A stretch of 64,000 nucleotides of DNA from Panicum virgatum (Eukaryota; Streptophyta; Magnoliopsida; Poales; Poaceae). The notes under the pieces were generated by a model that searched no databases, was not told where the DNA came from, and saw only the letters and a list, made by a program, of their open reading frames with translations. This document shows, in pieces, positions 36,181 through 47,744 of this stretch. Position 1 is the first letter of the stretch. Each line of letters starts with the position of its first letter. The stretch covers positions 9,741,015 to 9,805,014 of the forward strand of contig NC_053146.1 in the NCBI RefSeq assembly GCF_016808335.1, given 5' to 3'. The translations under genes and the position numbers were made by a program.

Positions 36181-36773
36181 TTCGAGGTGCTTGCTTGATC
36201 CCCTTCACCCAGCTCGGGAGGCTGGGCGGTAGGTCTCAGCAGCCGTCTTTCAAAGACACCCTCGGGCACGGATGCCCAGGTAGATGCTCTCGCAGAGAGA
36301 TCATCTGCTACTGAGTTGTGCTCGCGGGGAACGTGTTGCAGTTCCAAGGCGTCGAAGTCCTTCTCGAGCTTCCTCACGTGTATGAGGTATGCCGCGAGCT
36401 GGGGATTGTTGCAGTTGCAATCCCCTCGGACCTGCTTGACGATTAGCTGGGAGTCCCCCTTCACCAGAAGCTGCCGGACCCCCAATGAGAGGGCTTGCGT
36501 CAGGCCAAAGATTAGAGCTTCATACTCCGCCATGTTGTTGGTGGCCTTGAACTCAAGGTGCACCATGTACTTCAGCTGATCTCCGTTTGGGTCGATGAGG
36601 ACCACACCAGCTCCGGCCCACTTTTCGCGGGCGGACCCGTCGAAGAAGAGTGTCCAGTGGGGCTCGGTGAAGACTGGTGCCCTGATTTCCAGCTCCGGGG
36701 GTCCAGCGTTGACGACCGGACCCCCAGAATTGCTTGGGGAAGGATTCCACTCCGCTATGAAATCAGCCAGGAT
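36039..36773 (-). pseudogene. Tat second (archaeal-type) RNase H
   Basis: After the nonsense codon that closes the reverse transcriptase-RNase H frame, the same frame continues with FFDGSA, NNMAEYEAL and VKGDSQL motifs and HNSVADDLSA. This is an additional RNase H between the classical RNase H and integrase, characteristic of Tat elements. The usual Asp, Glu and Asp of RNase H are visible in those motifs. The frame closes at 36039 after running out of register with integrase. Confidence 0.8.
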
Positions 36774-38339
36774 CTAGCTCTTAACTGCATGGCGTGGCTG
36801 GAAGTCCAGTTGGAACTCAGCCAGCTCTGCCGCCCACTTGGCGATATTGCTTGTGGCGTTGGAGTTGTGCAGGATCGCTCTTAACGGGTAAGAGGTCACT
36901 ACGACAACTCGGTGTGCCTGAAAGTAGTGGCGCAGTTTCCTGGACGCAATAAGTATTGCATAGATAAGCTTATGCGTCTCAAGGTACCTGGCCTTCGCAT
37001 CGTGGAGGACTTCACTGACGTAGTAAACTGGCTTTTGGACAGTCCGGACCCTGGTTACCAGGTCCGGCTCGCCCTTATCCACCACATCAGGTCCTTGGGC
37101 CCCCAGCGGCTCTGGGTTCCCACTGGCACAAGGCTCATCCGGACCCCCTTGTGCGGGGTCCGGGGCTTCAGGCAGAGGTGAGGCTGACGGGCCCCCGTGT
37201 CCGGGGTCCGGCTCACTATCTTTGGCCAGGGAGACCCTGGTGTCCCCCTGGCGAGCTTGCTCCATTCTTTCGGCGACCAGCACCATGCTGACTGCTTCCG
37301 CAGACGCAGCAAGATACAGAAACAACGGCTCACCGGGCTCTGGAGCCACCAATACTGGCAGCGAGGTAAGGTGCCGCTTCAGTTCCTGGAAGGCCTGTTC
37401 AGCCTCTTCGGTCCAAGAAAATGGACCGGACCTCCTCAATAGTTTGAAGAAGGGGAGGGCCCTCTCAGCTAGCCTCGATATGAAGCGGCTAAGAGCAGCG
37501 AGAGATCCAGTAAGCTTCTGGACGTCCTTGATGCGGCCAGGAGGCCTCATCGCTTCGATCGCCTTGATCTTGGCTGGGTTTGCCTCGATGCCTCGATGGG
37601 AGACAAGGAAACCCAGCAGCTTCCCTACAGAGACGCCGAAGATGCACTTCTCTGGGTTCAGCTTCGTGTGCGTGGCGCGGAGCCGGTCGAAGACGAGGGA
37701 CAGGTCCTCCACTAGTGTCAACCCTACCTTAGTCTTGACCACAATGTCATCGACATAAACCTCAACAATATCTCTAATAAGATTACAGAAGGTTTTGTTC
37801 ATAGCTCGTACAAACGTGGGTAAGGCATTCCTTAGACCATATGGCATGACAATGTAGCAATAAAGCCCATCTACTGTTACAAAGGCAGTATGCTTCCTAT
37901 CCTCTCTAGACATCTGAATCTGGTGGAAACCAGAGTATGCATCTAGGAAAGACAAAAGGTCACACCCAGAGGTGGAGTCCACGATCTGATCGATGCGCGG
38001 AAGAGGATAGGGGTCTGTAGGACATGCCTTGTTGAGGCTGGTGTAGTCAATGCACATCCGAAGCTTCCCGTTGGCCTTTGGGACGACGACCGGATTGGCC
38101 AACCACTCGGGGTGGTGGACCTCCTCGATGAAGCCGGCGTGTAGGAGCTTATGGACTTCTTCGCGGATGAAGTTCTGTCGCTCCACGGACTGCTTCTGAG
38201 GCTTCTGGCGCACCGGCGTGGCGTCGGGGTAGATCCTCAGATTGTGCTCAATCACCTCCCTGGGGATCCCGGGCATTTGTGACGGTTCCCAGGCGAACAC
38301 GTCGACATTTTCCCGGAGGAAAGCGATGAGCACGTCTTC
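36774..38339 (-). pseudogene. Tat reverse transcriptase and RNase H
   Basis: An open frame of about 519 codons covering the reverse transcriptase fingers and palm, with the YVDDIVV catalytic box, FLDAYSGFHQI and VMPYGLRNA motifs, followed by an RNase H-type domain (LAASAEAVS, YLETHKLIYAIL) and a proline-rich insert between them. It copies element RNA into DNA. It is bounded by in-frame TAG codons at both ends (38340-38342 and 36774-36776), each in a place where related elements continue, so translation as one pol polyprotein is blocked. Confidence 0.85.
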
Positions 38340-39230
38340 CTATTTCTCCTCCAGGTTCCCCGCGATGTGGGTGGTCCTGGTGGAGTCCGCTCCAATCTGC
38401 ACCGTCTTCACGGGAACATGGTCCGGATCGGACGGTTGGACCTTGGGAGCCTTTGCAGGCGCCTTGGGTTGCGAGGTGGACGGATCCTCCTCGGAACATG
38501 CAGCCTCTGCCGCCAGAGCATGCAGTCTCTCAACTGCAGCGATGGCAGCGGTGCGGTCGCCCTGCACGGTGAGGACTCCGGCAGGGGAAGGCATCTTCAA
38601 GACCAAATACCCATAATGAGCAATGGCCATGAAGCGGTAGAGCGCCGGCCGGCCAATGATGGCGTTGAACGGGAGGTTCACTTCCGCAACATCGAACAGA
38701 ACGCTCTCTGTGCGGAAGTTCTCCTCGGTCCCGAACATGACCGGCAATGTGATGCTCCCCAGAGGGAACACCGGGTGTGGGCCCACTCCAGAGAATGGGC
38801 GAGAGGGAGTCAGCTTGGACTCCGGAATCTGCAGCTGCTTGAACGCCGCATAGCTGATGACATTGAGGCCAGCCCCACGTCAATCAGCACGTGATAGAGC
38901 CTTACATTGGATATGACAGGGGCGGTGACTAGAGGTAGTACACCTGCTCCGGCCATATTCTCCGGGCAGTCGGATGGCCCGAAGGAGATGGTGGTGTTCA
39001 TCCACCTCTGGTGCGGCGCCGCCTTCGGGACCCTCGGCTTCACCGAAAGGACCTCCCGGTGAAGAGTCTTCACGTCCCATCGGGAGACAAGCTCCCAGCT
39101 TCCGCCGTACATTATGTACAGCTTCTTGCGGCGGTCCGCTGCTGCTGCAACGACTGCTGCAACGCAATACAGAACCTCTGCAAATGATATTGGATGAAAT
39201 AATTGAATCATTTTTCACATCCAAAGAGTA
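38340..39230 (-). pseudogene. Tat protease region, frameshifted
   Basis: The segment starts near LYIMYGGSWELVSRW, typical of sequence between gag and protease in these elements, and runs through ISFGPSDCPENMAG to the active-site region YHVLIDVG. There the frame shifts: the downstream part (NVISYAAF onward, then FNAIIGRPALYRFMAIAHYGY) is in another frame. The break is next to the catalytic Asp at about 38875-38890. A nonsense codon at 38340 separates it from the reverse transcriptase. Confidence 0.75.
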
Positions 39231-39265
39231 ACTGCGTGAATTATTTTTTCCAGCCATGGGCTCAT

Positions 39266-39282
39266 CACTACCTGGCGCGCCA
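39266..39282 (-). promoter_or_regulatory. Tat primer binding site
   Basis: On the minus strand TGGCGCGCCAGGTAGTG starts two bases after the CA end of the 5' LTR (39285), the normal place for a tRNA primer site. I do not assign the tRNA with confidence. Only about 50 bp further the protease-upstream sequence begins, showing that leader and gag are missing. Confidence 0.65.
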
Positions 39283-39284
39283 AA

Positions 39285-40323
39285 TGTGGTGGTGCTACAA
39301 ACCACGGCCGGGTGGCGGAAGGCACCCGCCCTAGCCCAGACGGAGTGTACTCGGGGGTTAACTAGTCCCAGATGGATCTTACTCAAGAGCACAATGAACA
39401 CAGCAAGATTTAGAGTGGTTCGGGCCGCCGAAGCGTAATACCCTATGTCCACTGTGTGTTGTATTGCCTTCCGACGAGAGTGAGAGCGGATTCGAGAGCT
39501 TGTGTCCGGAGCGAGCGCCCCCCTTTTATATCTCAAGGGAGGCGCGTATATGGCTGTTGGGTCCCCGACAAGTGGGCCCAACGGTATAGTATAAAATAAC
39601 GTACTGTTCATACATCATGGCGTCGCAGGCAACGGGGATCTCTCTCCTGGAATCCCTTGCCTGCTCCTGGAGTCCCTCATTCATCATGTCCAGGCGCTGT
39701 CTTGTCGGGACGATGCCAGACGTAGCTAGTGGCGTCGCCTGCCACGTAGCTGAACGGGCTGTGTAGCTTGCGGCGTAGGCAGCATGATGGAAAAGTGCCG
39801 TGCTGTCATATCCATTTAATGCTGCAGATGGGCTCTGCGCGGGTGCGGCACAGGCGGCTGCACTGTGTACCTTGGTAATACGCGGTGCACAGTGAGGCCT
39901 GACAAAGGCTGTCCCTCGTGCCGCGACGATGGAGCACGCCTCAACCACCCGCATTAAATGCGGTGGGTGGGCGAGTCTCCTTGCGGAGGACTCGCGCTCG
40001 AGCCCGCGCCCGTGCCTCCGGGACACGTGGCGGCTCCGGACCACCCACGCGGTAAGGGGGGTCCGGATGGGCGCAGGAGGTCCCTGACCCCTATGGGGGG
40101 TCCGAGGCCTCGGCTGTCAGCTCGGAGCTTCCCTTCCTTAGAGACACGTGGCGTCTCCGGACCCATCCCCAGGCGGGGAACGGGTCCGGGGCCGTTGGCC
40201 TGGTGAGGAAAGAGCCTGACCGGTGGGGCCTGGCTACTCCGTCCTTGCGCGTAGTTACGGATAACTACGCGGGTCCTGCCTTGCTGCAGTAAGAGTGGGT
40301 ATCCCTGCCACAGGGTACCGACA
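39285..40323 (-). repeat. Tat element 5' LTR (right on the plus strand)
   Basis: 1039 bp, matching the LTR at 28243-29279. It would hold the element's promoter, reading toward lower coordinates; GTTATTTTATACTA on the minus strand (about 39590-39602) is a TATA-like candidate. Followed by TSD ATGTT at 40324-40328. Confidence 0.9.
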
Positions 40324-40328
40324 ATGTT
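40324..40328. repeat. 5-bp target site duplication ATGTT, right
   Basis: Exact copy of 28238-28242, next to the terminal CA of the Tat element. Confidence 0.9.
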
Positions 40329-40954
40329 ATTTAATCAATTATATTTTCACATTGATTGTTATGGATCTGCAAATCATAGATGTGTAACTTTATAACTATA
40401 ATGTGGAGCTAAAATTTTGAAATTAAGGATCTACCTTTAGATGCTTTTCTGCAAATAAATCCACCAGCCAGAAAGTTTTGCATGTCTAGATATGTGGGCT
40501 AAGTATACCCAAAAGTCGGGTAAGTCTTGCTGAGTATTAGTATACTCAGGGTTTGTTGTTTACCCTGTTTCAGGTATAGAAGCTAACCAGGATTCGCATC
40601 AGTGGGCTCGATGTGACGTCCTCACGTGTTCATAGTTATCGTTTTGTTTTATTGGTTCTCAATAAAATTTACTTCTCTCAGGTCATATTCTCTTCCGCTG
40701 CTGTCATTTATTTTATGTAAATTCTAAATTTAAAGTTGTTTTGTAAATATTTATGTTATTATCTATTTTTGTGAAATTATATTATGCTGGTACCATCTGT
40801 GCTCGCTGTCGCGCGAGACTTCTGGTCTGTTTCGATCGGCCTGTGGGTTGGAAACAGACTATCAGATTACACTTAATTAAGCTAATGCGCCTGATGCGTT
40901 CAAATGATGGTCATTACACTTAATTAAGCCATTTAACTTGGCGGTTCTGTCACA
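40329..40954 (+). mobile_element. Tekay-type LTR fragment, right part
   Basis: Continuation of the LTR at 25868-28242 after the Tat insertion. It contains AAAGTCGGGTAAGTCTTGC, the CTGAGTAT hairpin and a TTCTGTCACA end like that at 14822-14831. Instead of a primer binding site, the next base starts direct repeat X copy 2. Confidence 0.75.
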
Positions 40955-41709
40955 GCCTGCAGCTTGAGCTGCATAGACCAGAGACAGCCCGGCCGGCTGG
41001 CCGGTCCAGGTGGCGGCGGTGGCCAGCCAGCCTGTACAGGGCTTGCAGCAAGATGGCGAGACGGCCACGGGAGAGAAGAGATGCGATGCGAACGGGAGAT
41101 AGAAGAGAAACACGATCAGGAGATTCAGGAGACACTTTCTGGTGAAAAAAATAGAAGGGTAAAATGGTCCATACATGTGAGAAATACAAGGATAAAATAC
41201 TAGAAAAGAGAGAAAATACACCTAATGGCAAGGAAATCAAGTGGTATATGTTTGAAGGCCTATTTTATGTTAGGAACGGCAAAACTACGAAGTGTGATGT
41301 TTGGAGTCCCAAATATACAATTTTCTCATCATTTCCTTTGTGGAAGAAAGAAACCGTATCCTTTTGCATCATTTGTGTTATGAGCATTCAAAGCTCATTT
41401 GCACAAAACCATAAGGCACAAATAATCTAATATAAGGACTTTGTTACTAGCATATATACACAAAGGGTCATCACCCACGGTTCGTTCCACAGCCGCGAGA
41501 AAAACTGCTTCATAGATGCGGTCATTTCTTTTACCGTGGATGAAAATCCAAGATACAAAACCGCGATGGGTACTTTGTCACTCACTCATATCTGAAAAAC
41601 TTAAGAAAACCTTTATCGGCATTAATAAAAAGTTATAAGTTTCATTTGGCCTAGGCAGACTGGTCCAACGGTTTGAATTATTAGTTTTTGAATCTTGATC
41701 GAACTCTCT
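40955..41709 (+). repeat. direct repeat X, copy 2 (755 bp)
   Basis: Near-identical to 25083-25867, lacking about 30 bp in the GC-rich part. It ends GATCGAACTCTCT and continues into GGTGTGTCACATT, which resembles the P450 upstream region, so this is probably the original right-hand flank. Confidence 0.85.
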
Positions 41710-42437
41710 GGTGTGTCACATTATATATATATATACATTATATATATATATATATCAATTAAACTTTCCGGATGTAACCATCACTACTATTGGCATATTA
41801 TTGGCAGGAATATAATGTGCTGGCACACTATGTGTGCAACAATGACATATATTATGCAATTAGGTAAACAGCCCTTTCAGACACTTCATATTCACGGACC
41901 ATACCATAGCTACTTATTCTGATGGACCTGTTACAAAGACTTTGTTTCTCATATTGAAAATAACTTATTAAAAATACTACTAAACAGCAATATAATAAAA
42001 ATTTCATGAGGCCTAGGACTCGGGCAATACAATAAAATTCTTGCTACAAATCAAATGGAGCGCAAGGCTGGTGGAACCCCGAGGCCGCTAGGTCCCAAAG
42101 AAGGATGCAGACTGACCTAGCTAGCATGTATTGTGTGGCGAGATGTAAAAAAATATTCCTTTTTACCTTTTTTTAAACGTATTGTTCCAAGGGCTAAGCT
42201 AATATTTCAGTGCTGAATATTAGATTAAAAAAGTCACTTATACCTTTTTTTCCTAACTATGCCACTATGCCTAACTAATAATTTTACAGAAAATATTGTC
42301 ATCTAGATCTAACTAAACAAGAGTTTGGACGACGCCTACTCCCCCAACTAATGGTCATCATCTAGATCTCTTACACGAATTCATGTCCTGGATCTAACTA
42401 TCTAAGGCTTTGTCGCCACTAGGCTCAATTGATAACC
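41710..42437. other. intergenic, with TA microsatellite and an old duplicate of P450 upstream DNA
   Basis: A TA-rich microsatellite lies at about 41722-41757. About 41758-41925 is similar to 24005-24220. No P450 exon is found next to it. 41930-42437 shows no recognisable feature. Confidence 0.45.
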
Positions 42438-42446
42438 TAATAAAAA
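42438..42446. repeat. 9-bp target site duplication TAATAAAAA, left
   Basis: TAATAAAAA directly precedes the left TIR and recurs directly after the right TIR at 55225-55233. Nine bases is the Mutator-type length. Confidence 0.8.
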
Positions 42447-42586
42447 GGGTTAATTGGATCTGTGCCATTATAATTTCACCGTTTTTGAAGCCGGTCATTA
42501 CTTCTCGAGAAACTATCCGTATGCCCCCCAGTGGATAAGCCCTCCGGTGCTCCTCTGACCTCTGCCGTATCCATTCGCGCTCGCCC

Positions 42587-43070
42587 ATGGCCGGCGCCGG
42601 CAGCGAGGCGGGAGTCGACGGCGGCGGCAGGAAAGGCGAGGAGCCGGCCCACGAGATCCCCGACGAGATCACGGACGAGATCGTGCTCCGCCTGCCCTCC
42701 CGCTCCGCGCTGGTGCGCGCAGCAGCCGGCCAGCAGCAGCTTCCGCGCGCTCGTCTCATCCCCGCGCTTCCTCCGCCACCACCGCGCGATGCACCTGGAC
42801 CCCGGAGTGCTCCTCAGGGTCTTTACCTTCTCCCTCAGCTGCGACGTAGGAGGAGGAGTGTGTGGCTGTCGTGAACTCGGCGTTCGCCCTGGCCGCGGGC
42901 TTCCCGAGCCTCCGTGAGGCCACCGCGGGCGCCATCGGTAGCTCACGCTCTCGGAGTTGGACGACGACGGCACCGGGGTCCGTGGTGGCGGTGGGTTCGA
43001 CGACGACGGCCACCGCGGGCGCCCGGTAGGGGCGTGGATCTCTGTCTTCTCCATCTCCGGCGGTGGTGGC
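42587..43070 (+). pseudogene. F-box gene fragment
   Basis: The frame from 42587 encodes an F-box start (EIPDEITDEIVLRLPSRSALVRAA). After this the match continues in another frame (SSFRALVSSPRFLRHHRAMHL), so a small indel breaks it. A third frame near 42865-42930 reads SAFALAAGFPSLREATAG. F-box proteins are substrate adaptors of SCF ubiquitin ligases, but only the domain and a little downstream are present, out of frame, and the rest is lost. The location inside MULE termini points to transposon capture. Confidence 0.65.
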
Positions 43071-43078
43071 GCAGTAGC

Positions 43079-46000
43079 TGTAACACCCCTGTGTTAATTG
43101 TGCTTGCTAATCACGAGTTAACTCGCTAATCGTGGACTCAAGTTTGTCGTTAGCGCTAATCGAGTTCGTATAGTAACGTTCGACTTAGCTACGATTGACC
43201 CTATTTTTCTCACCGATCCGAGCCTCAAATCAATTTTCGCCCAAAACGAAAGTTGTAGCTCTTCTTTTGCTCTACAACATCTATTTTGACCAAATTGCAA
43301 GTTTCTATATGAAATTTGGAGTTTCAATTGGTCAAATTCGAGCCAAAATCATTCAAACGAGTAAGCAGTGCTCCTCCTGTTCGACACTGTGCGTGCCCGA
43401 CGCCCATACCACCGCTGTGGCCGCCGGCGAGCTCGTCCACGCGTCGGCAATCGTGCTCTACCTCGGCGTCTGAGCGCCGCTCCTATCCTCGCGGACGCCT
43501 CGAAGCCTCCCGTCCCGTTCCTCCTTTCTCCTTCCTCGGAGCATGGCGAGCCGAAACGAGCAGAGCTCATTGCGCCGGTCGCTCCTCGCCGCTGCAGCTC
43601 GATTCCTCGCACCCCAAGCCGTCTCACCTCGCCCCGAACCCACTCCACCCCTCCACGAACTCGGCCGTGCCTTACGCCAGCCGAAATCAGGCCCCAGACC
43701 GCCGTCGCCATCGTCGTTCGTCCCGGAGCTTCGCCCTCTCCGTCGTCGACCCACCTCCGGTCCTTCCCCGCCCAAAACGAACCCCCGGTGAGCTTCCCCG
43801 CGGCCTACTCGTGCTTCTTGACCTTTTATCCACTCGATTCCGCGGCCGCCGTCGCCGATTTGCCGCCGCACCGCCGTGACCGCGCGCCCCCCACTGCGCG
43901 CATCGCCGGACCTCCCTGTGCGGGGCCGCGCGCCGCCGTCGCGCGCCCCAGGTCCGCATGGACCCCCTGGCCGTCGCCCGCCCCGCCTCCGCCGCTGGCC
44001 GGCCCTGACCGGGTCGGAACGCCGCCGCCGCCATTGCCCTGCCCCTGCGCTGCCGCTAGCCGCGCTGCGCGCGTGTCCCCCTGCGCCGCCGCGGGCGCCG
44101 GCCCCGCTGGGCTGCCTGGGCCGCGGGCGGGCCAGGCCGCGCCGCCGCCGAGCCGCTGCCCGGCCAAGACTCGCCGCCGCCGCGGTGCCTGGCCGCCACG
44201 CCGGCCACGGCCCTGGCACGCGGGGCAGAGCAGAGGAGGGGGGGAGCAGCTGGGCCGGCGCCCACTGCCATGTGGGGCCCGGCTGTCAGCACCCCCCCTT
44301 TATCTTTTATGTTTTCAATTTTATTTCTTTATTTTCGGCTGAAATTTCTTAATTGCATAGTAAATGGCAGGAAATCCTAAAAATACAAACCCAATTTTGT
44401 TAGGTTTCTAAAATCAAAAGCTTCTGAGGAAAAATATTTGTGCCTGTGAATTGTCACTTTTGCCCCTGCTAAAAATTTGATTTGTGCTTGAGCTAGTTTA
44501 TTTTGTACCGGTTGTTTCGCTACTCTAAAAATTATGAAATTTATCCAGTAAATTACTCTTTGTATGTGTAGTCCACTGGAAAATTTTCAGGTGTATAGCC
44601 CTTGTGCATGTTTGTGGATCTGTTATTGTTTGTTTTCCTTTCTAGGGCTAAAAGAAATACTTTTCAATATCAACAATTGTTGGTAATTTATTTATGCACT
44701 CCTTATCAGTAGTTTTTCATGATATCAAAGTTGTGCTAATAGATCTATGTGGCGTGTTAAGTTTTGATCTTTAATTAGTTCCTAACTTCAATTTTATCCT
44801 TTATCCTTGTTGTTAGTTAATTACTTTCATGCATGTGTAACCTCAACAAAGCTAGTTTCTGTCTCACTCCGTGCTACCCTAAGCAAGTTTAGTATTTGGG
44901 GTTTTGAAGGAAACACTTCAGGCTAAATCGAGTTGAACTTCTGAACCGCCTGGCATTGCATCGTTTTGAAATGCATCGCATCTTGAGCACTCATGCGTCG
45001 CACTGTGTCCTAACTGTTGCATGGCATATTTTTATTCGTGTAGACGCCGCGAACGAAGCCGCCTACGAGCTGATCGCCGAGCCGATCCAGGAGCCGCAGG
45101 CGGCAGAGCAGCAGGAAGGCGCAGGCGAACCCACTTGCGAAGAAGTTGCTGACCCCCGCTGACCTGCAAGGCAAGCCCCGGAGCATAACCATAATTTTAA
45201 TTATTCAATGTTTATTCAAGTATTTGTGCATTTAAGTTTTAGGAGTTGTATGAAACCCTAGTATGCATGTTCTCCCTAGGTACTTGTGAGTCCATACTAG
45301 TGTGCAGGTATCGTTAGCAATGCTTTGCTAAGTAGGATCTCGGTAAAAGTCAAGTGATTACTGTCACTCGCGAGTTTTAGGATTTTGATTCCTTAGTTTT
45401 GGCTTTGAAATGAGTCGTTGAGTAAAGAGAAATGGAGACCGGACGGAAATGAGTTGGATTATTGGTATGGAATGGATGAAAAGAAATCTCCGCCTGTGTC
45501 GATTGAGGACCGTACCGTTGTTGGTACTGTTGGTCGAGGATTGAACAGTACTAACCACATACCGGAAGTATGAGGTAGTCGAAACCGGTAAGCTGTGTAC
45601 CGCTTTACAATGATAGTTTGAATTTTGACCTGCTACACTGGGCGTGGAAGTTGGCGGGTGTTGGATAGGATGCCGCCTCCGGGTTCTCCGGGAGTTCACC
45701 GGGAGGGGCCCATCACCTGGGTTTTAGCAGGCGTGGTTCAGATGTCGTGGTAATGATGGAAACAGTTGACGTGCGTGGCCCGACGGGGCTTACACGTGTC
45801 GTGTGAGTTAGGTCCACCTTGCAAGGTTAAATCGGATCGATTCGCCGTGACTCGCGGATATGAGAGCCTTGGTCACTTTGTCACATCGTAGTAAGAAAGT
45901 GGAATGAAAACGGAATGGAAAAGGTTGGATTGTGAATTATTTAAGAATAATTTGATCCACCATGTGTGCTCTAGATGTTTAGGCGAATTTCAGCTAATAC

Positions 46001-46656
46001 TCGCTGTACTAAATGGAGCTAAAATATTGAAAGTAAGGATTCACTTCTAGTAGCCTTTCAGCAAAAGAGCTCCAGAGCCAAAAAGCTTTGCATGTCTAAG
46101 TAATGGGCTAAGTATACCAAAAGTCGGGTAAGCCTTGCTGAGTATTAGTATACTCAGGGTTGTTGTTGAACCCTTCTAAGCAGGTTGTGTCCCCGCTGAC
46201 TTCGAGGAGGTATGTGCGTCCTAGATTGGACAACCGCTTCCTCCTGGGTGGACCGTCGAGTGGGCCCCGTCTTCCCCGTGAAGATCGGGCAGGTTGGCAT
46301 CACATCGGTGGGCAGGATGTGGAGCTCACCTTATATCATCGTCGTGGTTATAGTATTGTAATTCGAACTCAGTTTTAAACTTTCACTGTGTTTTGAACTC
46401 TGTCGTTTGTAAATAAAAGCTTTTATGTAAAACCTGTGGTGTAAATTAATTTGAAGATTCCTGTATGCTGGTATCACCTGTGCTCGTCTTCGTACGGGTC
46501 TACTAGTGCAATTGTGATCCTAGAGTACAGTAGTTTAATCGGGATTTACCCGACAGCCTGTCAGATTACACTGTTTTAAGTGCACAGTAACTTGATTAAG
46601 TATTAAGATGATGGTTAGCGCACTTAAGCCGGTTTAATTTGGGCGGTGCTGCTACA
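43079..46656 (+). repeat. Tekay 5' LTR, complete (3578 bp)
   Basis: Starts TGTAACACCCCTGTG and ends GGCGGTGCTGCTACA, directly before the primer site. Its first 1.4 kb match the truncated 3' LTR. It includes a GC-rich region (43380-44240) whose long open frames on both strands are not genes. It shares blocks with the LTRs at 12118 and 25868/40329. Confidence 0.9.
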
Positions 46657-46658
46657 GC

Positions 46659-46673
46659 TGGCATCAGAGCTCT
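46659..46673 (+). promoter_or_regulatory. Tekay primer binding site (methionine tRNA type)
   Basis: TGGCATCAGAGCTCT lies two bases after the LTR. TGGTATCAGAGC is the usual initiator-methionine tRNA complement in plants; one base differs here. Confidence 0.8.
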
Positions 46674-46907
46674 AAATTGCACTGGGGTGATTACTGGCGT
46701 GCTTAATTACGTTAAGTAACTCTTACGTTGCAACGATTTCGGGTTTTTCGAAAAGTTGACGCTAGATGCGCTAAGGAATAGGATAGATAATTCGTATGCC
46801 CTAAATATGTTACATAAGTTAGGTGGCAACTAAGTATCTATTTTATTCCAACACTTCCAGCTTTTACTTTTTGCTAAACCTTACTTTGGTAACGACGCAC
46901 CAACGCT

Positions 46908-46926
46908 AAGGTAAGCAAGGTAAGCA
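46908..46926 (+). promoter_or_regulatory. twin consensus 5' splice sites in the Tekay leader
   Basis: AAGGTAAGC occurs twice in close succession, with GT at 46911 and 46920. Each is a near-perfect plant splice donor. Acceptor-like CAG sites sit immediately before the start codons of the pre-gag ORF and gag. Splicing is an inference. Confidence 0.45.
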
Positions 46927-47744
46927 TTCTTGGTAGTCCTTTAGAATAGCCCACGTGTTTCATATGTGCGCGGGTCCCGTATGATGAGCATACGAGGAGG
47001 TGATAAGGCTCAATTCAAACGAGCCTGTCGCTATCTGCCGCCTAATATGGAGTGCGGATTTTCTACCGTGTGATTGTGATCACGGTCATTTCGTAAGGCA
47101 ATGTTACGAGATGTAAACCTGTCATGCGGTTGGCCATGACCGTGACCCTTGGGACACGTCTACCCTTGGATGTCCCGTAAGGCGAGTGTACGGGAAGTGA
47201 ATACGTTGTTAGGACGTATGCAGCGCTGCCCATTCAGCGTCGAACGTCTGGGTGCCATCTCTATAGTGGATGGTAATGTATGTGTGAATATGTGGGAAAC
47301 TGCATATGCGCTACCCGTGTGGCGTAGGACACATGGGGGCCGTTCGTGAGTGCTGGCACGAAGGGTCCAGAAGTGGTTATATATCTGTCTCTGTGTTCTT
47401 CTGCAGGAAACTAACCACGTTAAGCGCGTTATAAAATCCTTGATCGTAGGAACGACTAGTCTTTATATAGGGAGAGTACATAAATGTGCCACCGATTGTC
47501 CTCGTATACCATATTTGGTACTTGTTTGGGTGAGAAACGCTAGAACGTGCATGCATCTTGCATCTTGCATACCCGAGTTTGTTGATTGTTTTGTTGCTTA
47601 CGGTTGCGCTTCATAAAAATTTATTTGGACCGCTATGTTTTTACTATGCGTTCTTCAAAAATTTATTTATGTTGTGTTGCCCAGTTTAAATCTGTTCTTT
47701 TAAAAAAAATATGTGGCTTACGTTAGCGCTATGTGTTCTTACAG

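Larger units (their letters stand above)
28243..40323 (-). mobile_element. Tat-lineage Ty3/Gypsy retrotransposon, gag-less
   Basis: A 12081-bp element with two LTRs (TG...CA), perfect 5-bp TSD ATGTT, and pol on the minus strand in the order protease, reverse transcriptase, RNase H, second RNase H, integrase. A second, archaeal-type RNase H before integrase and an extra antisense ORF between pol and the 3' LTR are marks of the Tat lineage. The gag region is absent: protease-upstream sequence begins within about 100 bp of the primer site. Pol carries nonsense codons and frameshifts, so it cannot be autonomous. LTRs differ at roughly 20 of about 1037 positions by eye, implying a fairly recent insertion. 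It interrupts an older Tekay-type LTR. Confidence 0.9.

Noticed and set aside
42587..42874. Functional F-box gene
   Set aside because: The domain changes frame after about 45 residues and the remainder is missing; flanked by MULE TIR and an LTR.
43316..44352. Long proline- and arginine-rich open frames on both strands
   Set aside because: They lie wholly inside the Tekay 5' LTR and recur in the 3' LTR near 53926-55065; GC-rich LTR shadows.
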